Source: Cardinalis cardinalis (taxonomy: Eukaryota > Chordata > Aves > Passeriformes > Cardinalidae). From it: a stretch of 64,000 nt of DNA. This document shows positions 52,868 to 64,000 of the stretch, piece by piece. Position numbers and translations under genes: made by a program. Where the stretch lies: contig JACDOX010000015.1 of NCBI GenBank assembly GCA_014549065.1, positions 310,001 to 374,000 of the forward strand. Direction: 5' to 3'. Positions within the stretch are counted from its first letter, which is position 1; each line of letters starts with the position of its first letter. A model generated the notes under the pieces. It saw only the letters and a program-made list of their open reading frames with translations, did not search any database and was not told the DNA's origin.

Positions 52868-52933
52868 AACCTGCTTGTATCTCAGGGGGAGTATTCAAAA
52901 GCATCATGGCAGTGGCAGCATCAATGTCAGGAT
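52868..52933 (-). CDS. FOXN3: FOXN3 66-nt cassette exon (22 codons)
   Basis: The exon encodes the 22-residue segment DPDIDAATAMMLLNTPPEIQ plus AG, matching FOXN3 with one Ser-to-Thr change relative to human. The acceptor reads TTTTTCCAG/ATCCTGAC and the donor GCAGGTT/GTGAGTAG. A competing GT two bases upstream of the donor does not keep the frame, so GTGAGT is the true donor. The length is exactly 66 nt (phase 1 in, phase 1 out), so inclusion or skipping preserves the reading frame. This exon is known to be alternatively spliced in human (490- and 468-residue isoforms). The DIDAAxAMMLLNT block is shared with FOXN2, which argues for a conserved role, perhaps partner binding. The preceding exon, which carries the end of the forkhead-flanking region, is not in the window. 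Confidence 0.96.
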
Positions 52934-53619
52934 CTGGAAAAATCAACCAATAAATACATTATTTACAACTGGGCTAGTCTTCTCACCCCAATTGCTAAAC
53001 TACAGGTTTGACCATGTCTGAGTGAAAAGGTATGAGAGTTCACCACTCTGAGGGCTTGTTGGCTACACATCAAATGTATCCCCAAACTTGCATGTGATCC
53101 CCCTGTTACTATTAAACAGAGTGGTGATCTATGTCACTGAGCCATACTTATGCTTGTGTGTGCATGATACCTTTGCTGTTAGCCTCACCAATTCCCTGTT
53201 TAACTCTGTGGACAGTATTTAGATTTCATTACAAAGGATCTGTGAAAGCAGGAGCAACATCACAATTTGGAAGCAACAGAGAGGGATGAGCTGACAGCTG
53301 AGGAGTGGGAAAGCACAAGGAATACCTGAGCAAGTACAGAAGATGACACTTGGTCATTTCTATTTGTCAAGAAAGATTTCAGCAAAGTTTGAGAAAGTGT
53401 TGGAAGTCAAACTGCTGCAATTAAGAAAAAAAAAAGAAACTAGCATTTCATTGAAGCACCAATTTATTTGCATCCTTATCCATTGTCACTTTAATATAAG
53501 CAAAATTGATCAGCTGGCTGCTGTTATTCTTAAATTGGTTTCTGAATCCATCATGAAAAGTCAGCTGACAGATGGTAAGTTATAGACACAGAACAAAATA
53601 TGATCCTTTTATAACTATA

Positions 53620-53860
53620 TTCACTTGCTTCACACACAACAGCTCGGCTGCTATGGAAATGCAGGTATCTATGACAACAGTAAACAACCCCACAACGGCC
53701 ACTGAATAAGCTGAAAAGAACATCTGCCCCAGCAAAGCGTCCCAGCTGCCCTGGGGCACAACTTGCTAATCGTGCAGTGATGCCGTGTGACAGAGAAAGC
53801 CGCCTATGCCATGTCCAAATAAATGAAGTGTGCAATTGAAGCAGACACAAAAACGCACAC
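53620..53860. promoter_or_regulatory. Candidate conserved intronic element
   Basis: A repeat-free block with seven CpGs in about 220 bp, within a CpG-poor intron, about 700 bp upstream of the 66-nt FOXN3 exon. It contains a CTATGGAAATGCAG POU-like word and a run of unique, moderately GC-rich sequence. A conserved enhancer or splicing element is possible; this is inference from composition. Confidence 0.25.
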
Positions 53861-56800
53861 CCTAGCTGACTGCTGCCTCTGTGCTGCTAAACTGAATGAC
53901 TAATGAGTATGCATTTGNTGGTCGGGGTTGGGGGTTTTTTCAGCTTGTCAGTATTTATACCAAATTACAGAGAAAAAAAATTAATTTACTACTAATAGCT
54001 TCATGGCACTTTATTTTGGCTATCATGACAGAAAATTACTTACCACTGTTAAAAATATCTGTATTTTTGATCTTTATATATTTCAAATCTATTCCCAGTA
54101 ATGTGATGTGGTATAAAGCCCTGTAATACATTAACAATATAAATGACGTAGACGAGATTTCAAAATCTGCTTAAGCCAAACAGAAATTCACTTGACTGCA
54201 GAAATTAAAAAGGGACTTTTTATTTGTTTAAGTATGTACTACTTTTCTGTGAGTAGCTGCAAGCACTCTTCTAAAGGTGACTACTCTATTATTTAATTGC
54301 TAAAACAGTAAACAGAGAAACAGTGTAGTGGGTGTCAAACTGACGCTGAAGCAGCAGCAGACTTAGTATAAAAGGTGCCTGTGTCTTCTGGACAGGCCAA
54401 CATTTTCCAGAGAAAAAGCAGCATTATCAACTTCTGTTCATCTTCAAGACTGAAGATACCTCAAAAGCAGAATTCTTGCTGCAATTATGTATGCTGAAAG
54501 TGCCATTTCCCGATAGAATCATTCCCAAATATGTGCCATGTTGCAAGACTGGATCCACACACCATGCAGCAAGTGCGTGCTTTCAAACTAAAGAGAAATA
54601 ATCCATCTAATGTTAAAAAGCAAGACAAAAGAAGCCTGAGAAAACAAATCAAATTCACCAGNATTCTCTCCTCTTTTTCATACCATAAAATTAAGAGATT
54701 GTTAAAAGTTGAATTTAGTATATCATAATTCATACAGCCAACTTCAGCATTAATTTATTGGCTGTTCCTAAATTTTGCTTTGTTTTCGTCCAGTGGATGA
54801 CACTGTAAAATAATGTGAATTTTGCTGCTGAAAGAATAAAAGGACACTACCAGGAAAAGCACATTTCCTGATGACTTTGGGTTTTGTTTGTGTAATAAAC
54901 TCTGTGATCTGAGATAAAATTCTGTTGAAAGGTGCATTCATAGCCTTTGGACCACTAACGGTACCACAGTGTTTCTGCAATGACATAAGACATGAACACA
55001 AGCTGCTCACAACAAGGACTCTATCTGCAGCAGCTGTCTCCCACAGCATAGCCATGTCTCAAAGCCCATCCACGCCTGCTATCTTTCTGGTTCTGCTGGT
55101 ATATTCCTGAAGAAACTAGACAGCTATTCCATAATGCCTTGGCAGAGGTAAGAGAGCTCAGAGGCGTGCATGAATGGTGGTGTCAGTAGCATCCAGGAAA
55201 ATGTGCTTTTGGTTTTCCTACTGCAAGGAAGAAAGAAAAAGGAGAGAGTGGNGCACAAGTGAGACAAGGGCTGAGGGCCAGCTCTGTCTGAGCCCACACA
55301 AAGAGGCAGATTGAAAAGCTGGCACATTCTTTTTCAGCATTTTCGTCCACAATCTGGAGGCGTTCTCATGAACAGTGTGTCAAGAAGAGCCAAGAAGTAG
55401 CCATGAGGAGCAGCACCAAAGGTATGGGGCTGAAGGGCACCTTTGCTGGGACTGGCACTTCTGGCTTTGGCTGCTGGTCCCCACCAGTGCCCCCACGCTG
55501 ATGGCCCCTTCCCCACTGCCATCCTTCTGAAGTCTCTTCCACATGGATGCTCCCATTTGTAGCTGTGAGGCCTGACCTTGCTTACTGCTGCATCCCCACC
55601 AGTTGGGAACTGGACCCTGTCCCTTCTACCTGGCCTGTGTTCGTGCAGCTGTGGATTTCAGAACTGAGATCTCTGCCCTACCTGAAGTCTGCCATCAACA
55701 CAAAGGCTCCTGAAGTTATTAACAGTGGGTGGTTAGTGAAACATGATTGCAGGAACATCTTTCCCTAGGAAACCAGGTTAAAAATAACTACATATAAAGT
55801 TTTGGAATATAAAAAATTAAGTATTTAAATGAATGCATTCTGGCTTCTTTTTTTTGCTAATTCAAGTAAATGGTGAACTGACTGCATACATGAACTGTTA
55901 ACTTTTTGTGAGTGGAAAGCAGATGTCCAGCCTTCCCTGTGAAAGAGGGAAGTAAGGAGCAACGAAGAAAAGGAAGGATTGCAGGTGTTGTACAAAGAAG
56001 TAAGAGTANGTCAAAGTCTCAAAGAGGCAACACTGGAGAGTGTTAAGAAAATAATGACAAAAATTGCCAGCAGCCACAGTTCTTCCTAACAAACAACTGC
56101 AGTCTAGCTGTACATCTGGTACTTCACACTGCAGTCTGAAGTTTCAGTGCTTGGTCCCTGACGCACCAAGGGTCCATCACAAGGTACCAGAAAGGACCTG
56201 GAAGAAGCNTTAAGCACTTAGAAGATCTTGTAAGGCATGAAAGGCATCAAGGGGCTGGATTTCTACTACAGCTGCAGTACCTCCCCTTGCACTGTTCTGT
56301 CCAGCATTGCTCTTAAACACAAAACTTGTTTTCATGAAGATACCAGCGGTGGTACGAACCTCATGGCAGTTCTGTTTGCTGCATTTTAGATTCACGCCCC
56401 TTGTCAGCAGAGTCTTCAACATGAACACCAAATCTGTAAACAGCACCTAGTTCTTTCACTGAAAAAGTAACCTACAATGTCACTCTGGAATTACATCTTC
56501 TATACATATTGTCAAGATGTACTTNGAGCCAAACTTTGCTTGGCATGTTACCTGTTTAGATCAGAATCTGTCTTGCACAGACATGTGAAGTGGTGAAATG
56601 GTAGGCATGAAATATTTAGCATGAGATTACATACAAGCAATGCAGAGGATAGCCCTCAGGTAGCACTCTTTATTCTAGAATTCACAAAAAATAATTAAAA
56701 TCAGTCATGTACCTGAGAAAGCCAGATGTGACAGCTGTTCTTTTTTATGTTGTGATCTCTGATCAGAGTTCATTTTAGAGCAAGAGAAAGTGATTTATAG

Positions 56801-58933
56801 TAATTCACATTATTTTGATACTATTTTAAACTTTGATCAAACCCTTCAAATCTATCCCCTTCCAATTAAATAAAAATTAGGGTAACACAGTGCCTTTTTG
56901 GCTGTGCAAAAGGAAACTTATCTTTACAGCCATACCATAAGGTTTTAAAGAAAATAGCAGCTAAAGCAGTTCAAAGCAACCGTGGCCTGAATTTTCCAGC
57001 ACAGATGCCTAGAGAGAGGCACTTAAGATGCATATTTAGGTATTAAGAAAATGTTACAGCCAACTGACGTAAAAAATGTAGTTAGTAAATAAACTGCACC
57101 ATCTGTACACTACAACCATTGCTGTGGTATCTCATCAGGAAGGAATTTATAAGATCTTCTTTTAATTTAAATTTACTGCATCTAAAATAGAAGTATTTTT
57201 GTAAAGTACTTCACTTTACCATTCAGTATGCTAGTTTTGGGCCCATTCTACTTCTGCCTCAGCATCCTCCACTGCTTTTTCCCATTTATATGTTCCTAGT
57301 GTATTTGGAATGCCTAAAATCTAGTGACACTGTACTCAAAAGGCAGAAGTTCAGATTATTCCTTGTCTACAAATCAGTCTTTTAATTCCTTTCCTGCCTC
57401 ACTTTCTAGCACAGCCCATTCCTACACTTTTTTTTGTTATTTGATTCTTTGATATTTTCAACTTTCATCAGTAGTAGAATGGTGCAAAAGCAACACTGTC
57501 TTCCATCTTTACCTTCAAGTTTATTAAACTGCAAGGAGCAGAGCAGCTTGCCCCTGTTTAACTTCTCTGTTAACAGACATGCCTTTTCCCTTCCCACATC
57601 ATGATGGTTAACCTTGGTATAAGTCAGGTCAAAACCATAGAGAATAATGAACAGAATGGAGGCTTTTTTCTCCCCATTTGCTTTTTTTTTCTTTTCTATT
57701 TTTAATTTATTTTGCCTAATAACGGAATAAGAATATAGCTGTTAAAATGAAGTTGCAATGTGCAAGACAGAAAGAAATACCTGAAAATAATTGCAAGTAC
57801 TGTAACTCTGTCAAACTCCTTCATGTGGGATGCCACTGAGTCCACTTCTGAAATATTTAAATAAGGTTGAGAAGTTCTCTTAAAATAAGCAGAATACTTG
57901 TGGAAGAGTACAATAAACCAGTAGGATTCAGAACCAAGATCTTGGGAAGAAACAAGAAGTTATATTCATATCTCAACATCAGTGCANGAAAGACCAAGCA
58001 TGAGAATTCTGGAAACTATACAATAGAGGTCAGGAGGAAGCAATTTCATNAGTAATACCAAGTCACAGTGGAGCATCTCACACTCCTTTAAATAGATCTA
58101 GTATAAGACACAGAAGAAGGAAGACACAGGTCTAAATGAACTAATAATTTTTCCTATTTAAGTTAATTTCTGGCACTGCCAAGTAAGCTATGGCACAAGT
58201 ACCATAAGAGGTCTAATTTTAAAAAATACAGAACATTTCTCCCAGAAACCTTCTTCCTGCTCCTCTTTTTTGTATTGTCATGAAGCAACACATACAATTT
58301 CTACTCTCAAACAATACCATTTTATCAGCTGAAAAACTAAACCAAACATACAGTTACAATGTATTCTTGTTAAAAATACTAGCTTTAATAAAAAGAACGA
58401 TAGTAGAAAGAGTTACAGTAGGTCTTATACATGCACTAACTCAAAGAGGTTCATCTATCATTCAGAAAGCTGTGGGAAAACAAAGCATCCTAACTTCATC
58501 TCAGGAGTAAAGACTGAGATCACTTAACTGTTAAAAGACAGACTCACAATACTGATAGTCATTTTACCAGTGCAAAATAAAAATATTTTAAGAGACACCT
58601 GACTAAAGAGAGACGAGATATACATCTTACACATAAAGATGATGCATTATAGCATATATATTAAAAGCAGGTTGGAGATTTTTGCTTTGGTTTTGTTCCT
58701 TTATTTTAAATCCTTTTTTTTTCATTTTGATGCACATTACTGGCAAGGCTAACTTTCAGTGCAGAAGGACATTGAAAAAAATCTACCAATCACAAAGGCA
58801 ACAGTAAAATTTTTTGACTCCATCCAGCCTGTGTGGCTTGGAGTACCGAACAGAGAACATCAGCTAGAGAAAACACTGGCCGGTGAGCTAGCACAGAAGA
58901 GAGAAACAATTTGTTGTTCCATCATGTACTTAC

Positions 58934-58990
58934 CTAATTTTTGATCAGGAATTTCAACCATCTTCTTGACTGACTGCTGCGCCTCAGCTT
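58934..58990 (-). other. Candidate unannotated in-frame exon of FOXN3 (57 nt)
   Basis: On the minus strand a pyrimidine-leaning stretch ending CTTCCACTGTAG is followed by 57 nt and then a perfect donor, TTAG/GTAAGT. The preceding FOXN3 exon should end in phase 1 (one base, G). In that phase the 57 nt are fully open (AEAQQSVKKMVEIPDQKL after the junction Glu). They leave a single G that joins the AT of the 66-nt exon to restore its Asp codon. The length is a multiple of three, so inclusion adds 19 residues without a frameshift. I do not recognise the peptide from known FOXN3 isoforms, and a chance match cannot be excluded. Confidence 0.25.
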
Positions 58991-59223
58991 CTACAGTGGA
59001 AGATGTGATTATGAGGGCTGTAACTCCTTGCAGCCTTACAGGCTGCAAACATTTTGTTTTGACTCAAGAATACACATACACATAAACACACATGCTCTTT
59101 GTACCCAGTTATGCAGATGTGTGTTATCTCTGGGACATCGAGGTCATCATTGCTCAAGCTTTCATCATGTCCCTGCTGCTAACAATAGATTTCTCTTTCA
59201 GCAAGTGGGAGGATGGCCAGCAG

Positions 59224-59278
59224 AGGAAGTCCTCTATAAAACTGTGACCAGGAAGCAGTCCTCTATAAAACTCTGACC
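59224..59278. repeat. Imperfect tandem duplication (26 and 29 bp)
   Basis: AGGAAG(CA)GTCCTCTATAAAACTSTGACC occurs twice back to back (59224-59249 and 59250-59278), with a 3-bp insertion and one substitution in the second copy. Confidence 0.9.
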
Positions 59279-59979
59279 ATTTAAGACCATATAAACCATA
59301 CCCTATATTGTCCCATACCAGTGTTTTTCTAAGCACTCATTTCCTTCTCACTGCTACTTCAAAATATATTTGTGTGCACCAGGCCTTGAGAACCAAGCAC
59401 CTCTTTCAGTCCAGCAAGCACAGGACGTGCCAGCTGGAAAAGACCCAATGCATTTCCCTTAGCCTGAGTGACCCCTGAGGAAATGTCTTAAGTCCCCCTG
59501 CCTCCCTCACCCACTACAGTTTCCTGCAGGTCTGCAGGAAAAGGCAGCTTCTGGGTACTTCCACCACAAGATGAGTCTTCAGGAGGGCTTCATCCAAATG
59601 TCCCAACTGTTGGAATGACCATGCCACAATCCACGCCAAGAACAAAGCGAGGGAAGGCCTGGGGAGGTGAACATAAATTCCCCACTGGTTTCAGGATCCA
59701 GAAAGCAAAGGGGCAAATATCAGATAAACATGAAAACAACAGTGAGAAGGGTATTAGAGGGATCTGAAGAAAAAAAAAGTTGTTGCTAATGATGAGAAAA
59801 AGGTCAGGCATGTGACACTGCCAATGAAAGCAGTGTATATAACGTAAGAGCCAAATGCAGTCTAAAACCAACATAAGAGCAGAAATGATGAACAAAAAAT
59901 CCAGCAGCGAAAATAGCTGTGTGCTAATAACACAGGCAGACTGCAATAATGGAAGAGGAACTCAAAGCACGAGTGCTAT

Positions 59980-61000
59980 TACAGGAAAATTCACAAACAG
60001 GGTGGAACAGAATTATTAGTGAAACAGGTGTCAAAAGGTCCGTGCTTTTCAAAGAAAATACAGATTTTATATGGTAGGATACTGTTATGCAATAAAGAGC
60101 GAGCAGACTTCGGAAATAGAATAGAAAAGAAAATGTTTGGCAATGCTGTGGACAGATGGTCAAAGAAGATTTCTAAGAAAGAGACTCTGGGTCTGCTCTT
60201 GACTTCTTACACCAGATATAGATCTGGATAGAGCTCTGCATCATTAAAAAATGGGAATTACGTCAACAAGGGAGACTAACTTCACAGTGCATATTGGAGA
60301 ANAAATGCTATTAACCGTGGTAAGACCAGTTATTCCTGGATGTGACAGCTGACAAGTTTCTTTATCCATGTTGCTGAATGATCAAGAATAGATTCTATTC
60401 TGCTCTTTATGTTAAATAATGAGGACGACTTTGGAACAGGGGACCATGAAGTGATTCAGTTTAGATTAAGTGGGAAGGATAATAGCAAGCCTAATTTAGT
60501 TTAAGATCTATTATTTTGAAAGAGCAAGTTCTGATGAACTAAATGCTTCCTGTGGAACTCTGGAAAACAGACTGGACTGAGGAACTCTATACCTCAGCCT
60601 GGGGAAAGCTGCAGTTTCTGCAAGTCACTGCACCAAGACCTANATCAAACCTGTATCTGGAGAAAAGCAGGGAAGATACACTCTTTGAAAATAAAACCAC
60701 AAAACCCTAAAAAAAAAAAAGCTAGACAACTGAACCAACATGGAAACTGACTTTACAAGAGAAAGCAGAGAGCTTGGCTTGCCCAGTTAAGCAAAACAAA
60801 GGCAGAGAGGAAGTAAGACTATCAGTATGAGGTAAGCATGGGATGCAGGGGCAAAAAGCAAGGTAAAAGGACTATTAAGTTGAAAGATAATTTCAGTANA
60901 GCAACACTGGCTGAAGACAAGACTAGTGATCAGAACACTTCTAGTAAACTCTTCTAACAGGAGGTGAAACAAAGCAAAAAGTCTGCATGTGAAGTTTCAG
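59980..61000 (+). mobile_element. Ancient LINE (CR1-like) ORF2 endonuclease fragment
   Basis: The core at about 60290-60690 follows the order of a vertebrate CR1-like LINE: TTCCTGGATGTGACAGCTGACAAGTTTC, then GGAACAGGGGACCATGAAGTG, then CTGGACTGAGGAACTC and GGGGAAAGCTGCAGTTTCTGC. One frame reads DDFGTGDHEVIQFRLSGK, resembling the C-terminal SDH-containing end of the apurinic-like endonuclease domain, with Ser replaced by Gly. Stops and frame breaks follow soon after, so it is a dead copy. The outer limits are approximate. Confidence 0.6.
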
Positions 61001-62635
61001 AAGTATTTACAGCGTGCTGCTGCTCGCAATGTGACCCAGGGGAAGGGACCCTTTGGAAGCTGCCTTCCAAACTGCTTCTCTAGGGCAGATAAGCTCTCTG
61101 CAAAGCTATGACAGAGAGGGAAAGAGACAAAACAGTCATGAAGAAACTATGCCAGTGAAAGCCTATTTGCACAAAGGCTNAACTACATAAACCTGCAGAA
61201 GCACCAGGATGATGTCTGACAAGTACATGGAGATGCTAAGGACTTCTCCAGCTCTGTGGATGATGACTGAGCACTCTGCACAGGGAGTGATGTTCNACAT
61301 GGCTGGAACAAGGCGCTCTTCTGCTTCTCAGAAGGAAATCAATGGAGGAAGACAGTAACACTGCCATCATCTGAAAAACTNGTTCCACTCTTCCTGCACT
61401 ACTCCTTTTAAATCTCTTTAATATTGAAATAAAGGTANTGACAGAAGAACAGGAATCTAGTATTTAGGGCCTTTTGACTTTTTTGCCAGAGGGCTTCTCA
61501 AGTAGGCTGAGGGATGAGACTCAGGTCAANGGTAAGGCAGTGGAGAAAATATCAATGCCATTTTTGAAGGATTATTATCATTAAGTATGAAAACAAAAAT
61601 AGGCTTTGAAGATCCTGANAGTCTCACTGCAGATGTCTACAAGATAACCCATGGAGTAGCAGAATTATTTCAAATTACAACAGTCAATATTGTGAAACCA
61701 CACTGGCCTGTTCTGGTGAAAACTTCTGGTTAAAGCAACATGGTGAACACAGGCTGAATACTGAAGAGACATTACAGTGAAATTAGTCAGCCTTAGGCTG
61801 GAGCTTTAACTTAGCTTAAACAGTACACATAAGAACAGGAATTATTTAAAAGAACTGCAACACCATTTGTTTAGACTAAACGCTGCTTCCTAATTATCAA
61901 AGGGTTTTTTTGTTTCTTACTTCTATACTTCACAAAAGAGATTTTGTGGAAGATATGCTGCAAACCTGAAAAAACTTCTCAAAACTGCTCNTTTTCATTT
62001 ACATTTTCCTTGAATTCAGTTGAATTCCACTAAGCATTTTGCTAATTTGGCACCATCTACNCTATATACCAGCAAACATGTAAATTCAATATTGTCATCA
62101 CTGGCATTTTTACTTACACATTTCAAAANCAGAGGAAAGATGAAATATTAGGAACTGAAATATGGTGAGAGAGTAACTTATTTGAGAGTCTAAAGAGCAA
62201 GCACTAAGACAAGATTTTGCTGCTAAGTCACATTTTCAGGCCCCCTTTGATGCTTCTAACTTNCCAAACTGCTATCATGCAGCTCCTTTCTAGTTAAAAT
62301 GGTTGAANCAACTTTTTACTATTATCTACTATATTTTGATTAATTTAATTAAAATGAAGGAGACACACAGGATTCCACTTCTGCCAACTTCTGACTTGCT
62401 ATGAATGATCCTGTTCAAACTCCCTGAATTCTGAATGGTCACTAGCTGACAGGTGGAGTAACCAAAGGAGTAAGAAATGGCCAGAACACAATCAGAACAC
62501 TTTTGGCTCATCAGCTGAAAGGTGTAAAGTATATTTACTCCACAAAACAGAGTGGGTAACCTAAGAAGCTCTCATCCTCTTCTCTTTATGCTGAACAAGC
62601 ACTGATCATGTGTACAGGTCATGCCTAAAATAAGT

Positions 62636-62952
62636 TGTGGGATGTGGAAGAGGTTTTACAGAGAGAAGTTTGATAAGAGGATCCATATCTACCCCTGAAA
62701 GAATTCTCTACCAATGTCATTGACATAGAAACCAGGAAAGAAAGAAGGATAAATAAGAGAAACCTGCAACTGCTTATTCCAACAAGCACTTTGTTTGTCT
62801 CTTGNGACCAATGAGTAAAGTGTTAACTTANNAGTTTTGTAAGAATGTATAAAAAGGGTGNGTGCTATAAGAAAAACGGTTTTGAAGCCTGCTGAAAATG
62901 GAGTGTGTTGCTTTGTATTGTCTCTGTCTCAACTATGGCAGTGGGACACCAA
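62636..62952 (+). mobile_element. Probable avian ERVL-type solo LTR
   Basis: It begins TGTGGGATGTGGAAGAGG. Within it are GAAACCTGCAACTGCTTATTCC, a TATAAAAA box at 62848-62855, and a GAAGCCTGCTGAAAATGGAG segment before TTGTATTGTCTCTGTCTC, the style of avian ERVL LTRs. No internal retroviral sequence is adjacent. No convincing target-site duplication was found, so the ends are approximate. Confidence 0.55.
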
Positions 62953-64000
62953 AAAATTTAAAAAATAAATGAAATGAAGCCTTATCCAGAAAACAGTGAG
63001 AGCTGGCTCTGTAACCCAGGAAAACACTTATAGGTATATATAAGTCAGAGGATGAGCAGCATCCATGGAAGAGGATCAGGGTACCAGCATCCTGCAGGGC
63101 TCAGCCCCAGGCTAGAACAGCTGGGCAGCTTAGCTACAGCTCAGGACAGTTTCATAAAGGACTGATGCTTTCATTAACAACAATTATAAAAGCATGTTCT
63201 GCACAANTCTCATGGGCATACATGAGGCTGGAGAAGAAAACCCCTTTTAAATGGTGCCAGATCTCATCTCTTTGCAGCCCACCAAAGGCAGCTCCTGACA
63301 CCAGGCAGCTGTGGCTCTGGTGGGAAGGAACAGTCCTTGCTCCTGCCAAGTGGGTGGCAAGGCAAAAGCTGCCATGAAGAAACATGGAGCTTGCTTTTAT
63401 TAAGCATTTAGTCATCTTGTCAACTTTGTGCTTGCAACCAAATAAAGAAAAAGCCCCACATTTCCTTTTGTACTCCAAAATTTCAACAAACTCTAGAGAG
63501 AGCTGTTTTACTGATTTTAAGCAGCAGTTTCTGCANTCCTTGTCAGTGCAACACAAAGGCACCTCCCTGGCCTTTCAGAGGTTCTACTTCATATACGTAC
63601 ACCACACAGTATGTACTACCCCTGCCATGCAAAATCAATTTACTACCATGATCTGTGCATCTCATCTGAGTGCCTGTTGAGAGCAAAACACGGCCTGTCT
63701 GGGCAAAGGAAACTTAATAATGTTGGGTAATCAGATCAATTACAACAAGCCAACCCAGAGAGAACATGTTTGCCTTGTCCCTTTCCCATCTCTGTGCACT
63801 CATCTTTAGTGAGTGCCTGCCCTCTCCTGGGCACGCCGCACGGACCCAGTACCTCACCACCCCTCTGCACAGAGGCCCTCCCAATGCACACATCTCCTCC
63901 CTGGCATGGCCAAGGTGAGCAGCTCTTAAGCTTCCCAGTGTGTCTTTTGAAGATNTCCCTTCCTAGTCCACATCTCCCTGCTTCTCTCCTTCCTGTCTCC

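Larger units (their letters stand above)
52934..64000 (-). other. FOXN3: Partial FOXN3 intron upstream of the 66-nt exon
   Basis: At least 11 kb of intron ending in TTTTTCCAG at the 66-nt exon. No forkhead-domain motif and no match to the residues expected just before this exon in FOXN3 was found on the minus strand, so the preceding exon lies beyond the window. The stretch contains a candidate regulatory element, a possible extra exon, an old LINE fragment and an LTR. Confidence 0.85.

Noticed and set aside
61181..61220. A minus-strand CTTCTGCAG/GTTTATG end that might be the FOXN3 exon before the cassette (expected ending ALLQ).
   Set aside because: The phase is 0 instead of the required 1, the donor is weak, and the upstream residues do not match FOXN3.

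Overview
The window looks like an assembled piece of a bird nuclear genome. The evidence is short, 5'-truncated CR1 LINEs with the tandem ATTCTRTG tail, two LTR fragments of avian ERVL style (which makes a passerine plausible but not proven), low GC with scattered GC-rich patches, and one vertebrate gene split by long introns. No bacterial, phage or plasmid gene organisation is present, and there is no CRISPR array, rRNA or recognisable tRNA. About a hundred isolated N characters are scattered through the sequence.

The only gene I can support is FOXN3 (forkhead box N3, also called CHES1), on the minus strand. Its last three coding exons are all here: a 66-nt exon at 52868-52933, a 109-nt exon at 43404-43512, and the terminal coding exon at 32834-33383. 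All splice junctions follow GT-AG and the codon phases join perfectly. The forkhead DNA-binding domain and the N-terminus are not in the window, so the upstream exons lie beyond 64000. The 66-nt exon corresponds to the cassette exon known to be skipped in one human isoform. A further possible in-frame 57-nt exon lies at 58934-58990.

Layout: 1 to about 25.6 kb is intergenic DNA downstream of FOXN3. It holds CR1 copies (including one nested inside another), an LTR fragment with an internal triplicated 42-bp unit, two stretches that read like conserved regulatory elements (2.04-2.47 kb and 7.9-8.35 kb), and a CpG-rich block at 23.3-24.3 kb. From about 26.0 to 32.83 kb is a likely long FOXN3 3' UTR, with candidate polyadenylation signals and three A-rich tracts that would be GU/U-rich in the transcript. 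From 33.4 to 64 kb are FOXN3 introns. They contain ancient LINE remnants (including an endonuclease-coding fragment near 60.4 kb), short tandem duplications, simple repeats and a second LTR at 62.6-62.95 kb.

Nearly all the open reading frames longer than 60 codons outside FOXN3 look like chance frames in non-coding DNA. The most interesting leads are the possible extra FOXN3 exon, the isolated CpG-rich block, and the candidate regulatory elements. I found no clear evidence of an undescribed multi-gene system.
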